A DNA stretch of 63,984 nucleotides from Cyanobium sp. CZS48M. Lineage in GTDB: Bacteria; Cyanobacteriota; Cyanobacteriia; PCC-6307; Cyanobiaceae. The translations under genes were made by a program, and so were the position numbers. The stretch is taken from assembly GCA_030373145.1 (NCBI GenBank), contig JAUCZK010000016.1, positions 1 through 63,984 of the forward strand, given 5' to 3'. This document shows positions 8,801-18,222 of the stretch, one piece after another (within the stretch, counting starts at the first letter, position 1; each line of letters begins with the position of its first letter). The notes below the pieces were generated by a model. It saw only the letters and a list, made by a program, of their open reading frames with translations, ran no database searches and was not told the DNA's origin.

Positions 8801-11800
8801 TCGGCGGTGGGATCGACGATCACCGTGGCCGTGGCGGAGCCTGCCGCGAAAGCCACCGTCTTGATCGCTCCGGCGCTGGGGATGCCGGTGTAGTCGCTGC
8901 CGATGCTGGCGGTGCCGCCGACCGTGTAGTTGACATTCAGCGACGCGTTGGTGCTGCCTGTGCGTGTGAAGGTATAGGTGAGATTCGCGGTGCCATCTTC
9001 TGTGACGGAGGCAGGGGAGACCGCCAGGCTGATGGAGGGGATAGGCGGAGCTCCTTCGTTGAAGCTCAGAACGATCGGAGTACTCACCGGTCCGGTCGCC
9101 AAGCCACCGTTGGAGGGATCGATCAGCGCTGCAATGAATCCCAATGGCAGGGTGTCTTCTCCGGCGAAGTCAAGGTTCGCCACCTTTGACACGTCGAACA
9201 GGCTGCTGATGTTCTGGACCGCGCCGGTGAGTGGCACGTCCACCGTCTGGACCTCCACGGCGTTGTTGGCGGGGAATGGGCTCGCCGCCAGCGTGGCGAG
9301 CTGGTTGGCCAGGAATGGTGCATAAGGAGTAACAGGCTGGATGAAGCCCTTGCTGAGAACCACCCGAGCCGTGCTGCCGGCCGGCCCCTGCACGGTCACC
9401 AGCGGGCCGCTGCGGTCATAGGTGCCCACACCCCCCGGCGAAAGCCCATTCACCTTCAAGCTGACGGCAGCAGCAGCTGACTGCTGGCTGGCCAGCGCCT
9501 GGGCGCCGGCCTGGGAGTTGTCGCCCATCAGCTGGCCCGTGGCCGTGCTGCCGTCGCTGAATGTCACGGTGAAGCGGGAGCCGATCAGTTCAGATCCCGA
9601 AACACCACCCACATCCCAGGGGGGGCTGCTGCCGGCATCCAGGTCAGTCTTCAAGGTGCCCCGAATCGAATTCGGGTCCATATCGATGGAGAAACCGATG
9701 GTTTCACCGCTGTTGAAGCCACCATTGATGATGGGATCAAACGCCAGCTCGATGGCTTCATAGCCGGCTGTGCCACCGGTGCCGATATAGTTGACTTGGG
9801 AGGGCGTCACGACGCCGGTGTTGCCGTTGGTGTTGATCGTGAGGGCCTTGGAAGCCGAGTCTCCAGCTAGCCCGAAGGGATCAAAAACGGTATCAGGATA
9901 CAGGGCATTGGTGACATCAAGCCTCACCTTCTGGATTGTTTTCCCACCTGTGTTGGTGATCTGGAAAGAATTGGGCGGAAAATTTGAAGCCTGAACATTG
10001 TTGATACCCGGCGTGATCTTGAGGATCGCGGCACCCACCGCTGCCGGTTGGCTACCGAGCTTCAGAATCTCGATGCCATTCACCAGCGGATTCTGCACCT
10101 GGTGCAGGAAGTCGATGTTGAGCACCCCGTCGGTCACCGTGACCGGGGTGCTCAGCACGCCACCGACCTGATGACCGAACTTGCTGACAAGGTCGATGTT
10201 ATTGAGAAGGCTTGGTGTCGTGCCCTCCAGATTCACATCAAAGGTCCTTTGACCGATGGCGCTGGTTCCAGCGGAGCCGTTGCCCAGGTAGAGCCGCACG
10301 TCGTAGCTGCCGTTGGCCACGGGGAACGCATAGCGCATCTCTGTGCCCCCGAAGGCATCCCAGCGCTCGCTGTCGAAGAGGGCTCCGGGTACGCTGCCCT
10401 CCAGGGTGAACCCTGGATTGAGGGCCGGAAAGGCGGCCGTGGTGTTGCTGCCGGCATCCAGCAGGTAAGGGGATGGAGCAGCCGAGGTATCCGCGCTCCA
10501 GGCAGGTCCACCGTCGCTGGCCGCCAGCAGCGGTCCGCCGGCATTCACCCGGTAAAGGGCTGGGCCAGCAGATGTGGAAGCACCGCTGATCTGAAGATCG
10601 GAGAACACCGCCTGAAACGTGCTGCTGGCTGGCTGACCGGTGTTGGAGGCAAACAGACCCAGCGCCAGCCCGCTGGCCATCCCCTGGATCGGGCGGTTGC
10701 CGAGGATGGCCTGCAGTACCTGGGTGTTTGCCAGGCTGATAGGGCTTCCGGTCACGCTACGGCGAATTCCGGCAGCAGTTTCGTAGCTAATGGTGGGCGT
10801 GGCGACCGCCAGACGTACGTCGACCGCCAACTCGAAGTCGATCGGTTTCAGCTCCGGCGCCACAGCGAAGAGATCATCCGCTTGGAGGAAGCTGGAGGCC
10901 ACCACCTGATCGTTATCTTCCAGCAGAAATTGGATCTCGCCACGGGGATCCTTGGTAGCCACGATCTTCAGGTAGTTTTGCTGATCACCGGTGCCAAGGG
11001 TGCCACCAATCTGCTGGTTAGGCCCGATGAGGTTCGTGCCGGGATTCATCACAGACCAACGGATCCTCAACTGATCCGTGGAGGGTGACACTCTGAGCCC
11101 GGTCTGGAAGAGAAAGGCGCCGTCGTTCTGGTTGGTGAGAGCGTCACCATTGGCCACCTGCTCCACCACGATGGAGCCGCCTCCAGCAGCGGTTGTGAAT
11201 TTCACATTGTCAAGATTCACCACCTGATCGGGAAGGGTGGATGGCGCCTGAAAGAACGCCTCGTAATCAGTTACACCATTCACCATCACGCCGGTGAGGC
11301 CACCGCCATAGCCGTTGGGTCCTGGCTGGTTGCCGTCCTGGTTGGGATCAAAATCCCAACGCAGGGTCTGCCCGGGGAGCAGGGTGGTGCCGGTGCCGTT
11401 CTCCCGATCGCGGAGGAATGGGTCCAGCGTATTGGCGAGACCATCTTGATCAACGTCCACATCTGGAACGGCTGGTCCCGTCGCGGGGGAGAAGACCTTG
11501 ATGAAATCCCCGCCAAGCTCCGCGACCCAGACCGTTCCGCCCGGTCCCTCGATCACATCGAGGGGGGTGCCAAGACCGGTGATCAGCGAATAAATGCCAT
11601 TGCTGGCCAGCACCACATCGTCGGCGGTCTTGAGCAACCCATCGGGACCCGGATCTAGCAGGGGTTCAAGAGCCGTTCCGGCATCATTGAGATTGAGAAG
11701 GGTGATGTTGCCGTTGAACTGGGCCACCAGCAGCGATCCGGCCAACGCCCCGCCAAACACTGAGCTATTGGTGTATGAAGTTAGGCCATTGCTCGAAGAG

Positions 11801-13089
11801 CCGATGGTGGCGAGGGCCGGACTCTGGGGAGACCCTGCGGGCACTGGGATTCCGCTCTGCTTCAGCCGCGTTGGGTTGCCAGTGAAGCGGCTCGGGTCGA
11901 TCAGAAAACCACTGGGAATCCCCAAGGCCGCAGGCACCCTGGTGGAGAGGTTGGCCACCGTGTTGGTGGCCAAGGTGGCATCAGGAGCGCCAGCGTCATT
12001 GAAGGCGGTCCAGCTCAACGATTGAAACGAGCGGGCTGGATTGGCATGACCGTAGTAGCCACCATCTTGAATGAGATAGAGGGGCTCCGGATCGTTGCTG
12101 CCGCCGTTATTGATCTGGTTGCTGGGTTGACCGTTGACGACGATGGGAAAACCACCAACACCAGCGTTTGAACCGTTGTCAACGGTATAAAGCTTGCCGC
12201 CTGAAGTGAAAACAAGATCGTAGGGGTTGCGGAAGCCATCTGCAAAGATTCGCAGTGGCGCATTGGCTGGAAGCACGGCCATGTTGAGGCCGTCGTTGCC
12301 ACCGAACGGACCGGCCACATCCAAACCACTGATCGACTCCCGTACACCCCCATTGGGCACATTGGGATCATCAAGAGTGGGGAGATCGTAAACGAAACTG
12401 CGTGCCGTGGCGGCCCCTCCAACCTGGCCGCCATCGGCATCGACCAGCACCGGCCGGGCTTGAAGATCGCTGAGGTTGAATTCCAGCACGGTGCCGGAGA
12501 GGGCATACTCCCCGGTGTTGGCGAAATACTGGGAGGGAGCACCGTTGTTGGTGTTACCACCCACGGCGAGATACAGCTTGGAGGCATCGGCACTGAGAAC
12601 CATGCCATTGACGGAATGATTCTCTTCCGATCGGGGCAGACCCCGCACCAGATCAACCGCTTGCCAGGATGTGCCTGTCCAACTCACCTGGGTCAGGGTG
12701 CTGGAGTTGGTGTCGAGGTTGGAGTCTTTATTTTTGGCGATGCGCGGATCGCTGGAGCTGATGTAAAGGACAGGATTAGCAGCTGTTCCGGCCACGACCA
12801 TGCCGGTCACCTGCCGGTTGGTGACGGTGGGATTGTTGGTCCCGTCGTCGTTGTGGTTCATGATCGACTTCACCACCCCGGCGCCGCCCGGAAGAGTGAG
12901 CACCTGATGGGACGTCGCCACGTACTGCCCGTTCTGCAGAGCGACGGTGAAGGCATTGATGGTGCCGTCCTGCTCGGCCACGTAGAGCTTGCCGTCAGGG
13001 CCAAAGCTCAGCGAGGTGGGATTGGACAGCACAGTCGGCCCGCCCACAATTCCCAGAAACGCGCCAACTTGTTGGAAACCAATGGCCAC
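5899..13089 (-). CDS. giant RTX protein with beta-propeller, malectin and Calx-beta domains
   Basis: A 2396-residue protein without a signal peptide. Residues 1 to about 545 resemble the PQQ sugar-dehydrogenase/Hedgehog-interacting-protein beta-propeller (NPTSLSFGPDGKLYVAEQDG near the start, FADGFRNPYDLVFTSGGKLY later). Residues about 560-830 look like a concanavalin/LamG-type sandwich, and about 843-1023 is a malectin-like domain (INAGG-type start, GSYDVRLYLGNG). Residues about 1346-2236 are three almost identical units of Calx-beta (SVTEDGTANLTYTF) plus malectin. The C-terminus has a few RTX nonapeptides (LTGGGGSDQLTG, about 2245-2280) and ends in hydrophobic LTTLAII, as in type I secretion substrates. 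It is probably a calcium-binding, sugar-binding surface or extracellular protein exported by a type I system. The gene lies 2.3 kb from the T1SS operon. Confidence 0.88.
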   Translation of the reverse strand: MAIGFQQVGAFLGIVGGPTVLSNPTSLSFGPDGKLYVAEQDGTINAFTVALQNGQYVATSHQVLTLPGGAGVVKSIMNHNDDGTNNPTVTNRQVTGMVVAGTAANPVLYISSSDPRIAKNKDSNLDTNSSTLTQVSWTGTSWQAVDLVRGLPRSEENHSVNGMVLSADASKLYLAVGGNTNNGAPSQYFANTGEYALSGTVLEFNLSDLQARPVLVDADGGQVGGAATARSFVYDLPTLDDPNVPNGGVRESISGLDVAGPFGGNDGLNMAVLPANAPLRIFADGFRNPYDLVFTSGGKLYTVDNGSNAGVGGFPIVVNGQPSNQINNGGSNDPEPLYLIQDGGYYGHANPARSFQSLSWTAFNDAGAPDATLATNTVANLSTRVPAALGIPSGFLIDPSRFTGNPTRLKQSGIPVPAGSPQSPALATIGSSSNGLTSYTNSSVFGGALAGSLLVAQFNGNITLLNLNDAGTALEPLLDPGPDGLLKTADDVVLASNGIYSLITGLGTPLDVIEGPGGTVWVAELGGDFIKVFSPATGPAVPDVDVDQDGLANTLDPFLRDRENGTGTTLLPGQTLRWDFDPNQDGNQPGPNGYGGGLTGVMVNGVTDYEAFFQAPSTLPDQVVNLDNVKFTTAAGGGSIVVEQVANGDALTNQNDGAFLFQTGLRVSPSTDQLRIRWSVMNPGTNLIGPNQQIGGTLGTGDQQNYLKIVATKDPRGEIQFLLEDNDQVVASSFLQADDLFAVAPELKPIDFELAVDVRLAVATPTISYETAAGIRRSVTGSPISLANTQVLQAILGNRPIQGMASGLALGLFASNTGQPASSTFQAVFSDLQISGASTSAGPALYRVNAGGPLLAASDGGPAWSADTSAAPSPYLLDAGSNTTAAFPALNPGFTLEGSVPGALFDSERWDAFGGTEMRYAFPVANGSYDVRLYLGNGSAGTSAIGQRTFDVNLEGTTPSLLNNIDLVSKFGHQVGGVLSTPVTVTDGVLNIDFLHQVQNPLVNGIEILKLGSQPAAVGAAILKITPGINNVQASNFPPNSFQITNTGGKTIQKVRLDVTNALYPDTVFDPFGLAGDSASKALTINTNGNTGVVTPSQVNYIGTGGTAGYEAIELAFDPIINGGFNSGETIGFSIDMDPNSIRGTLKTDLDAGSSPPWDVGGVSGSELIGSRFTVTFSDGSTATGQLMGDNSQAGAQALASQQSAAAAVSLKVNGLSPGGVGTYDRSGPLVTVQGPAGSTARVVLSKGFIQPVTPYAPFLANQLATLAASPFPANNAVEVQTVDVPLTGAVQNISSLFDVSKVANLDFAGEDTLPLGFIAALIDPSNGGLATGPVSTPIVLSFNEGAPPIPSISLAVSPASVTEDGTANLTYTFTRTGSTNASLNVNYTVGGTASIGSDYTGIPSAGAIKTVAFAAGSATATVIVDPTADTTVEPNETVALTLAAGSGYAIGTAGAVTGTITNDDGAPASQVLYRINAGGSAVAASDGGPNWLADTTTTPSAFLLDPGSNSTGAFPAVEPGPTVPAGTPGVIFDSERWDASGGTPMRYAFPVLNGTFDVRLYMGNGWSGTSGTGQRLFDVSLEGSVPANLNDIDLVSRFGNLVGGVVTTSVTVTDGELNIDFLHQVQNPLVSGIEIVQTGSQPPIPIPSISLAVSPASVTEDGTANLTYTFTRTGSTNASLNVNYTVGGTASIGSDYTGIPSAGAIKTVAFAAGSATATVIVDPTADTTVEPNETVALTLAAGSGYAIGTAGAVTGTITNDDGAPASQVLYRINAGGSAVAASDGGPNWLADTTTTPSAFLLDPGSNSTGAFPAVEPGPTVPAGTPGVIFDSERWDASGGTPMRYAFPVLNGTFDVRLYMGNGWSGTSGTGQRLFDVSLEGSVPANLNDIDLVSRFGNLVGGVVTTSVTVTDGELNIDFLHQVQNPLVSGIEIVQTGSQPPIPIPSISLAVSPASVAEDGTANLTYTFTRTGSTSAPLSVNYTVGGTASISSDYTGIPIAGAIKTVAFAAGSATATVIVDPTADTTVEPNETVALTLAAGSGYAIGTAGAVTGTITNDDGAPASQVLYRINAGGSAVAASDGGPNWLADTTTTPSAFLLDPGSNSTGAFPAVEPGPTVPAGTPGVIFDSERWDASGGTPMRYAFPVLNGTFDVRLYMGNGWSGTSGTGQRLFDVSLEGSVPANLNDIDLVSRFGNLVGGVVTTSVTVTDGELNIDFLHQVQNPLVSGIEIVQTGSQPLAFSRTAGLDLEFSGTSGNDILTGTSGNDTLTGGGGSDQLTGSAGVDTFRYTALSDSQLPATSRDWIRDLAIGTDVIDGPNAVSAAALVEAGAVASLSQSAIAAVLTTSSFVANGAATFSVGGLTYLALNDASAGFQSASDSIIEITGYSGSLTTLAII
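6380..9045. repeat. three tandem 891-bp units inside the giant RTX gene
   Basis: Units begin at 6380, 7271 and 8162, each exactly 891 bp (297 codons), and encode one Calx-beta plus one malectin domain. They are nearly identical in DNA, including third positions. The few differences form a mosaic: units one and three share TTGGGCCAGG near 6744 and 8525 where unit two has GTGGGACCGGG, while units two and three share other variants in the Calx-beta part (CATTCAGCGACGCG against CACTCAGCGGCGCA). This pattern fits recent duplication with recombination between copies. Confidence 0.97.
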
Positions 13090-13230
13090 TGAATCAGCCC
13101 TCAGACCTTTTACTTACATTTTACGCTAGCTCTGCCATGCCCAGAGCCAGGAGGCAGCGGGGGCATCTGGCCGATGCTGCTGGCGCGGATTGACCCTGAG
13201 GGCCGACCCGGCCGCCCAGAGGGTGGTGGC

Positions 13231-15198
13231 TCAAGCGGCCACTGTCTGCCAGTTCTCGCGGATCCGCGAACCAGCCCGCCAATCCGCCATGGCGGCTTGC
13301 TCCATGCCGAAATAGGCGTTCATTCGGTCACCGCTGCACAGGCAACTCACCCCGTACCTGGAATGAACGGCCTCGCAAAGCGGCAAGCCGTAGGCGCCAC
13401 AGGCAGCCACGAACACCTTGAAAGGGCGCTGACGAAACAACGTATCAACCGTGTCGAGACACTCCTCCAGCGTTTCGCCGAAACCCGTTCCGGGGCGGTG
13501 GGGGTAGCGGGAGCAAGGCACCTGGACACAACGCAGGCCATAGGGTGCGATGCGCAGGTCGGAGAACAGCTCGAAGGCTCGACCGGAGCCGTGATGAGCC
13601 TCCACCTGATCGGTCGGCAGCGTGGTGGCCAGCACCACTTCCTTGCCGGCAAGGAAGGAATAGAGATCCTGATCACTGGGCCATTGCATCAATTCCGGGG
13701 CCCGCCCGCAACTCCGATGCATCATCTGGGCCACGGGCAGCAGATCAAGGCTGTGGAGGGTGCCAGTCACCTGCCCGCCAAGCAACGCGCCCATCGCCGA
13801 GCGGCTCCACTGCTCCAGGCACTCCAGGGGAGCGGCACCACTGGCGTAAAACCCCCATTCCGTGTGCAGCCGGCGAAGACACTCCTCCAGGTCGAAGGGT
13901 GCACCCACAACAGCTTCGCGCCGCCGGTTCATCCAGGCCGGATCCAGGTGATGGCGACGGATTGCCGAAAGCACCGCCTCCAGATCCCCATGGCGATACA
14001 GCACCGCCTGCAGGGCCATCAGCTCGAGGGGCTCGGGCCGCAGCACGGAGCTTCCATCCCGCAGCCTGGCAATCCGCAGACTTGATCCCAGCAGACGGGC
14101 CCCCAAGGCTCCAGGGCCTCCGCAACGATTCCAGGCCGCCGAGGCTGACGCCAGCCTGGCCAGGCCTTCCAAGGACAGCTCCTGTCCCTGACTCCAGAGC
14201 AGCTCGAGCGACTCGTACAGGCTGCTGATCGGCTCCCGCAGGCAGAAGCCTGGGCCGCAATCCTGCTCCCTCATGGGTCGGAAGAAGGCTTCCACCAGCG
14301 GCTCGATCGGGACGCCTCCGGGCAGGTTCAGGAGCGGAGCCAGGTTCAGGTTCAGCCTCAACCGATCGTGGGGGACCACCCTGGCCTCCGGTCCGCAGAC
14401 CAGCCTGAGCTCAACAGGAACGGAAACCGCCGGATTGTCGTTCAGCCAGTGCACCACATCGGTCTTGATCTGCTCCTCAAGGTCGATCGCGGCCCGATTG
14501 GAGCCATCCGTTGCGCCAGTCGTGGCGATCCGCTCGTTCAGCTCGGCATCCAGGATCCCAACCCGCTCCAGCGTTTCCCTCCATACCCCCAGTTGCTCCC
14601 TGATCCCGTCATCAACCTGTGGGCTGCTCTCAGCAGCCACCACTTCCTCCAGCAACAGCGCTTTGGCAATAAGCACCTTCCACGGCACGGGTGGATCATG
14701 CAGCCCGCAGAGGTGAAGCATCAGGGTCAAAGCCCGAGCCCGCATCAGCGGGTGATCGGGATCGGCTTGATGCAGGTCGCGATACTGCAGGGCCCCGACG
14801 CGGATCAACTGCTCCTCCAGGAGATCCACCCAGCCCGGCAGCTCCGTGCCAAGCTGCCGCAATCGTTCTAGGAGCATCGGCACCTGCCAGCAGAGATCGG
14901 CCCGCTGCCGTGGGAGCGGAGCGTCCTCGAGATTGACGCGCGCCCCCAGACCAGCCAGCACCTGCAGCAACATCGCTGTCTCCTCCTGCTTGAGCACCCC
15001 TCGGGCCTCGGGCAACTCCACCCAGAGCAAGCCATAGGCCCGCAGCACATCTGGCAGATAAAGCAAGGCCTCGGCATCACGACCCTGACCCAGCGCCTGC
15101 ACAACCTTCTCGACCAAGGCGCGAGCCCTGGGGAGAGACTCCTCCATGGCGATGGCCAGGTCCTTTGCCTCGAGTGGACTCACGCCGTCATCGTCCAA
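13231..15198 (-). CDS. large protein of unknown function with possible GT-D-like C-terminal domain
   Basis: A 655-residue protein. Residues 1 to about 460 are helical and Leu-rich, with no recognised domain. The last 190 residues look like a compact alpha/beta domain, with VFVAACGAYGLPLCEAV near 595-610 and CSGDRMNAYFGM near 618-630. The latter pair faintly recalls GT-D-type glycosyltransferases, where such a glycine-rich strand and acidic segment sit near the end of the fold; this is a weak resemblance by eye. There is no signal peptide or membrane helix. It is divergent from the fused glycosyltransferase at 15346, sharing a 147-bp intergenic region. Its position among glycosyltransferase and secretion genes supports a role in surface modification, but function remains unknown. 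Confidence 0.55.
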   Translation of the reverse strand: MDDDGVSPLEAKDLAIAMEESLPRARALVEKVVQALGQGRDAEALLYLPDVLRAYGLLWVELPEARGVLKQEETAMLLQVLAGLGARVNLEDAPLPRQRADLCWQVPMLLERLRQLGTELPGWVDLLEEQLIRVGALQYRDLHQADPDHPLMRARALTLMLHLCGLHDPPVPWKVLIAKALLLEEVVAAESSPQVDDGIREQLGVWRETLERVGILDAELNERIATTGATDGSNRAAIDLEEQIKTDVVHWLNDNPAVSVPVELRLVCGPEARVVPHDRLRLNLNLAPLLNLPGGVPIEPLVEAFFRPMREQDCGPGFCLREPISSLYESLELLWSQGQELSLEGLARLASASAAWNRCGGPGALGARLLGSSLRIARLRDGSSVLRPEPLELMALQAVLYRHGDLEAVLSAIRRHHLDPAWMNRRREAVVGAPFDLEECLRRLHTEWGFYASGAAPLECLEQWSRSAMGALLGGQVTGTLHSLDLLPVAQMMHRSCGRAPELMQWPSDQDLYSFLAGKEVVLATTLPTDQVEAHHGSGRAFELFSDLRIAPYGLRCVQVPCSRYPHRPGTGFGETLEECLDTVDTLFRQRPFKVFVAACGAYGLPLCEAVHSRYGVSCLCSGDRMNAYFGMEQAAMADWRAGSRIRENWQTVAA

Positions 15199-15345
15199 GT
15201 TCTCAGCATTCTCGGTGCAGCAGTCCCGTTGACGCTTGCGCTCCTACGTCGACCGACCAGTCGAGGAAAGCTGACCAATCCTCGCCGCACTGGTCCCACA
15301 CGGGATTGGTGCCCTAGTTTCAGGGTCTTCTGAGGAGAACTGTTC

Positions 15346-18222
15346 GTGCCGATCCAGCTGCCTGCGGCCCTGCAGCCCATGGCCCGCGGCAGCTGGATCG
15401 GGGCCTTCGAGGGATTTGTCGGCGATGGCTCCGTGCAGGGTTGGGCCTGTGCCCTGCAGGGGTCGGAATCTGACCAGGAGCGCCTACGGGTGCGCCTGGT
15501 GATCGAGGATCTGCTCAGCCCTGGCCGGACCTGGCCCCTGGCGGAGTTGAGTGCCTCACTGCCCCGGCCCGATCTCGACCGCCAGGGGCTCAGCCACCAG
15601 TGCGGGTTTTCCTTTTACGGCCGCCACGGCCAGGAGCTGCCGCCCCGCTCCACCGGGCTGGTGATGCGGGCACTCCTGCTCACCGAACCTGAGGTGGAGC
15701 TGGCTGGTAGCCCCCTGCGCCTGGATGATCAGCGCTATCTCCTCCTGGAGCAGCTTTGCCGGCCCAGTGGGTCCGAAGTGCGCCTCGACCCCCTGCACGG
15801 GCCCTTCCTGGTGGGCTGGGCTCCCCCCGGCCAGGAACTGGAGATGCGCCTCGATGGAACCAGCCTCGGTGTGCTCACCGCCAACGACGAGGGGCAGGTG
15901 CAAGCCCCCCTGCCTCCCGAGCAGTGCGACGGCCAGGTCCACCACTTCGCGCTGCATGACAGCGACGGGGTCCTGCGGGCCCAGAGCCTCGAGATCACGC
16001 CCTTTCAGCTCACTGCCTGGGAGTCGCTCCACATCCACGGCCAGACGCCCTTCCCCGATCAGTTGCATCCCCTGGCGAGGGAGCACCACCGCAGCCTCAC
16101 CACCTGGCTGCACTGGGCCGACTGCGACGGCACCCCCCTGCCCGCCGATCTGCCGCTGTTGCAGCGGTTGCTCAGCGGTCCGATCGACCCACCCGCCACC
16201 GCCGCCGCCCACGAAGAGGCCGGAGCGGACGGAACCCCGGCCCTCCGGGTCCCGATCCGGCTGTCCCTCAGCCCGGAGCCACTGGTGTCGGTGGTGGTGC
16301 CGATCCACAACAAGTACGCCGTCACCCGCCGCTGCCTGGCGGCCCTGGCCTATGCCCCGACCCGTGTGCCCTTCGAGTTGATCGTGGTCGACGACGGCTC
16401 CAGTGACGGCAGCGCCGAGGCCCTGGCCCGGGAAGCCCCCGGCGTGCGCGTGATCCGCCACGACTACGCCCGCGGCTTCAACCAGGCCTGTCACAGCGGT
16501 GTCGCCGCCTCCAGCGGTGAGTTCGTGGTGCTGCTCAACAACGACACCGAACCCTGCTGCCGCTGGCTGGAGGAACTTCTGGAGCCATTCCAGCGCTGGG
16601 CCGACACCGGCATCTGCGGCGCCCAACTGATCTATCCCAATGGGCGGCTGCAGGAGGCCGGGGGGATCGTCTGGGGCAACGGCGAGCCCTGGAATTACGG
16701 CCGTGGCCGCAACCCCTACCACCCTGGCCTGGCCTACACCCGTCAGGTCGACTACGTGAGCGGGGCCGCCCTGGCGATTCGCCGCGAGCTCTGGAACCAG
16801 CTCGGTGGCTTCAGCCCGGAGTTCTCCCCGGCCTACTACGAAGACACCGACCTGGCCTTCAAGGTGCGCCAGGCCGGCTTTGTGGTGCGCTACGCCCCAC
16901 TGGCCCGGGTGATCCACCACGAGGGCCTCAGCTGCGGTACCGACACGGATCCGGAAACCAGCGAGGGCCTGAAGCGCTTCCAGACCCTGCACGCTCCCCA
17001 GTTCAAGCGCAAGTGGGAGCACGCCTTCAGCGGCGAAACCAGCCCAAGCTTCGAGGCCGCCGAATTCATCAAGGACCGGGGCATTCTCGGCCGTGCGCTG
17101 GTTCTCGATCACGGCACCCCACGCCCCGACCGGGATGCGGGCAGCCACGCCGCCCTGGTGGAGATGGAGCTGATCCAGGCCCTGGGGTACAAGATCACCT
17201 TCCTGCCGGCCAACCTGGCCTGGCTGGGCAGCTACACCGAAGACCTGCAGCGCCGCGGCATCGAAGCCATCCATGCTCCCTTTGTGCTCTCCCTGGAGCG
17301 CTTCCTGCAGGAACGGGGCGGGGAGTTCGATCTGATCTATCTCACCCGCTACACCACCGTGCGCGACAGCCTGCCGCTGCTCAGGCAGCACGCCCGCCAA
17401 GCCAAGCTGATTTTCTGCAATGCCGACCTCCACTACCTGCGGGAGCTGCGTCAGGCCCAGGCGGCTGGGCTTAGTGGCGAGGCCGCTGAGCAGGCCATCG
17501 CCGCCGTGCACGACACCCGCCGCCAGGAGCGGAAGGCTATTGAAGCAGCCGACCTAACGCTGTGCTACAGTGAAATCGAAGAGGCCGTAATAGCAGCTCA
17601 AACACTAGGACAGTCACCAACTTCCCGCTGTCCCTGGGTTGTCGAGATCAAAGAGGATCCAGCTCCTCTTGAAAGCCGTTCAGGACTCTCCTTTCTTGGC
17701 AGTTATCAGCACCCTCCCAACCGGGATGCCGTGCAATCGTTCCTCTCTGAAGTCTGGCCCCAGCTGCGCGAGCACGTGCCCGATCTCCACTTTCACATCT
17801 ACGGCAGCGGCCTGGATGGGGCCTCGCTTGAAGCCTGGAAGGCCTGCGACGGAGTCCGCATCCATGGTTGGGTTCGCGATGTGGCCCAGGTGTACTCCCG
17901 GCACAGGGTCTTCATCGCCCCCCTCCGGGCAGGCGCCGGGATCAAGGGCAAGGTGATCGCCGCCCTGGCCCATGGCATTCCCCAGGTGCTCAGCCCAGTG
18001 GCTGCGGAAGCCACAGGCCTGCGCCACGGCTGCGAAGTGTTCATCGCCCAGGATCCCCAAGCCTGGTGTGACCACATCTCCGGCTTGGTCCACGACGACG
18101 ACCTCTGGCGGCGCACCAGCTCCGCCGCCATCGAGCATGCCCGCAGCCACTACTCCCGCGAGAAGGGCCTTGAGCTGATGGCCACCGCCCTCGAGCGGCT
18201 CGACCTCCCCCTGCGCCGATGA
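15346..18222 (+). CDS. two-domain glycosyltransferase (GT2 plus GT4 type)
   Basis: A 958-residue protein starting at GTG 15346, chosen because GAGGAG stands about 10 bases upstream. Residues 1 to about 305 have no recognised domain. A GT-A (GT2) domain begins at about 311 with VSVVVPIHNKY. It contains LIVVDDGSSDGS, the nucleotide/metal segment LLNNDTEP and the acceptor-side YYEDTDLAFKVRQAGF near 500. Residues about 580-955 form a GT-B (GT4) half, with LSFLGSYQHPPNRDAV and a sugar-nucleotide region FIAPLRAGAGIKGKVIAALAHG. It probably adds two sugars, or builds a short glycan, in the cytoplasm. Its stop overlaps the next start (ATGA), which ties it translationally to the foldase and exporter. 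The natural inference is glycosylation of an exported protein or a co-exported surface glycan; the acceptor is unknown. Confidence 0.87.
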   Translation: MPIQLPAALQPMARGSWIGAFEGFVGDGSVQGWACALQGSESDQERLRVRLVIEDLLSPGRTWPLAELSASLPRPDLDRQGLSHQCGFSFYGRHGQELPPRSTGLVMRALLLTEPEVELAGSPLRLDDQRYLLLEQLCRPSGSEVRLDPLHGPFLVGWAPPGQELEMRLDGTSLGVLTANDEGQVQAPLPPEQCDGQVHHFALHDSDGVLRAQSLEITPFQLTAWESLHIHGQTPFPDQLHPLAREHHRSLTTWLHWADCDGTPLPADLPLLQRLLSGPIDPPATAAAHEEAGADGTPALRVPIRLSLSPEPLVSVVVPIHNKYAVTRRCLAALAYAPTRVPFELIVVDDGSSDGSAEALAREAPGVRVIRHDYARGFNQACHSGVAASSGEFVVLLNNDTEPCCRWLEELLEPFQRWADTGICGAQLIYPNGRLQEAGGIVWGNGEPWNYGRGRNPYHPGLAYTRQVDYVSGAALAIRRELWNQLGGFSPEFSPAYYEDTDLAFKVRQAGFVVRYAPLARVIHHEGLSCGTDTDPETSEGLKRFQTLHAPQFKRKWEHAFSGETSPSFEAAEFIKDRGILGRALVLDHGTPRPDRDAGSHAALVEMELIQALGYKITFLPANLAWLGSYTEDLQRRGIEAIHAPFVLSLERFLQERGGEFDLIYLTRYTTVRDSLPLLRQHARQAKLIFCNADLHYLRELRQAQAAGLSGEAAEQAIAAVHDTRRQERKAIEAADLTLCYSEIEEAVIAAQTLGQSPTSRCPWVVEIKEDPAPLESRSGLSFLGSYQHPPNRDAVQSFLSEVWPQLREHVPDLHFHIYGSGLDGASLEAWKACDGVRIHGWVRDVAQVYSRHRVFIAPLRAGAGIKGKVIAALAHGIPQVLSPVAAEATGLRHGCEVFIAQDPQAWCDHISGLVHDDDLWRRTSSAAIEHARSHYSREKGLELMATALERLDLPLRR

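Noticed and set aside
6380-9045. The 891-bp units as mobile elements
   Set aside because: They lie in frame within one gene, encode structural Calx-beta and malectin domains, and have no transposase or terminal repeats.
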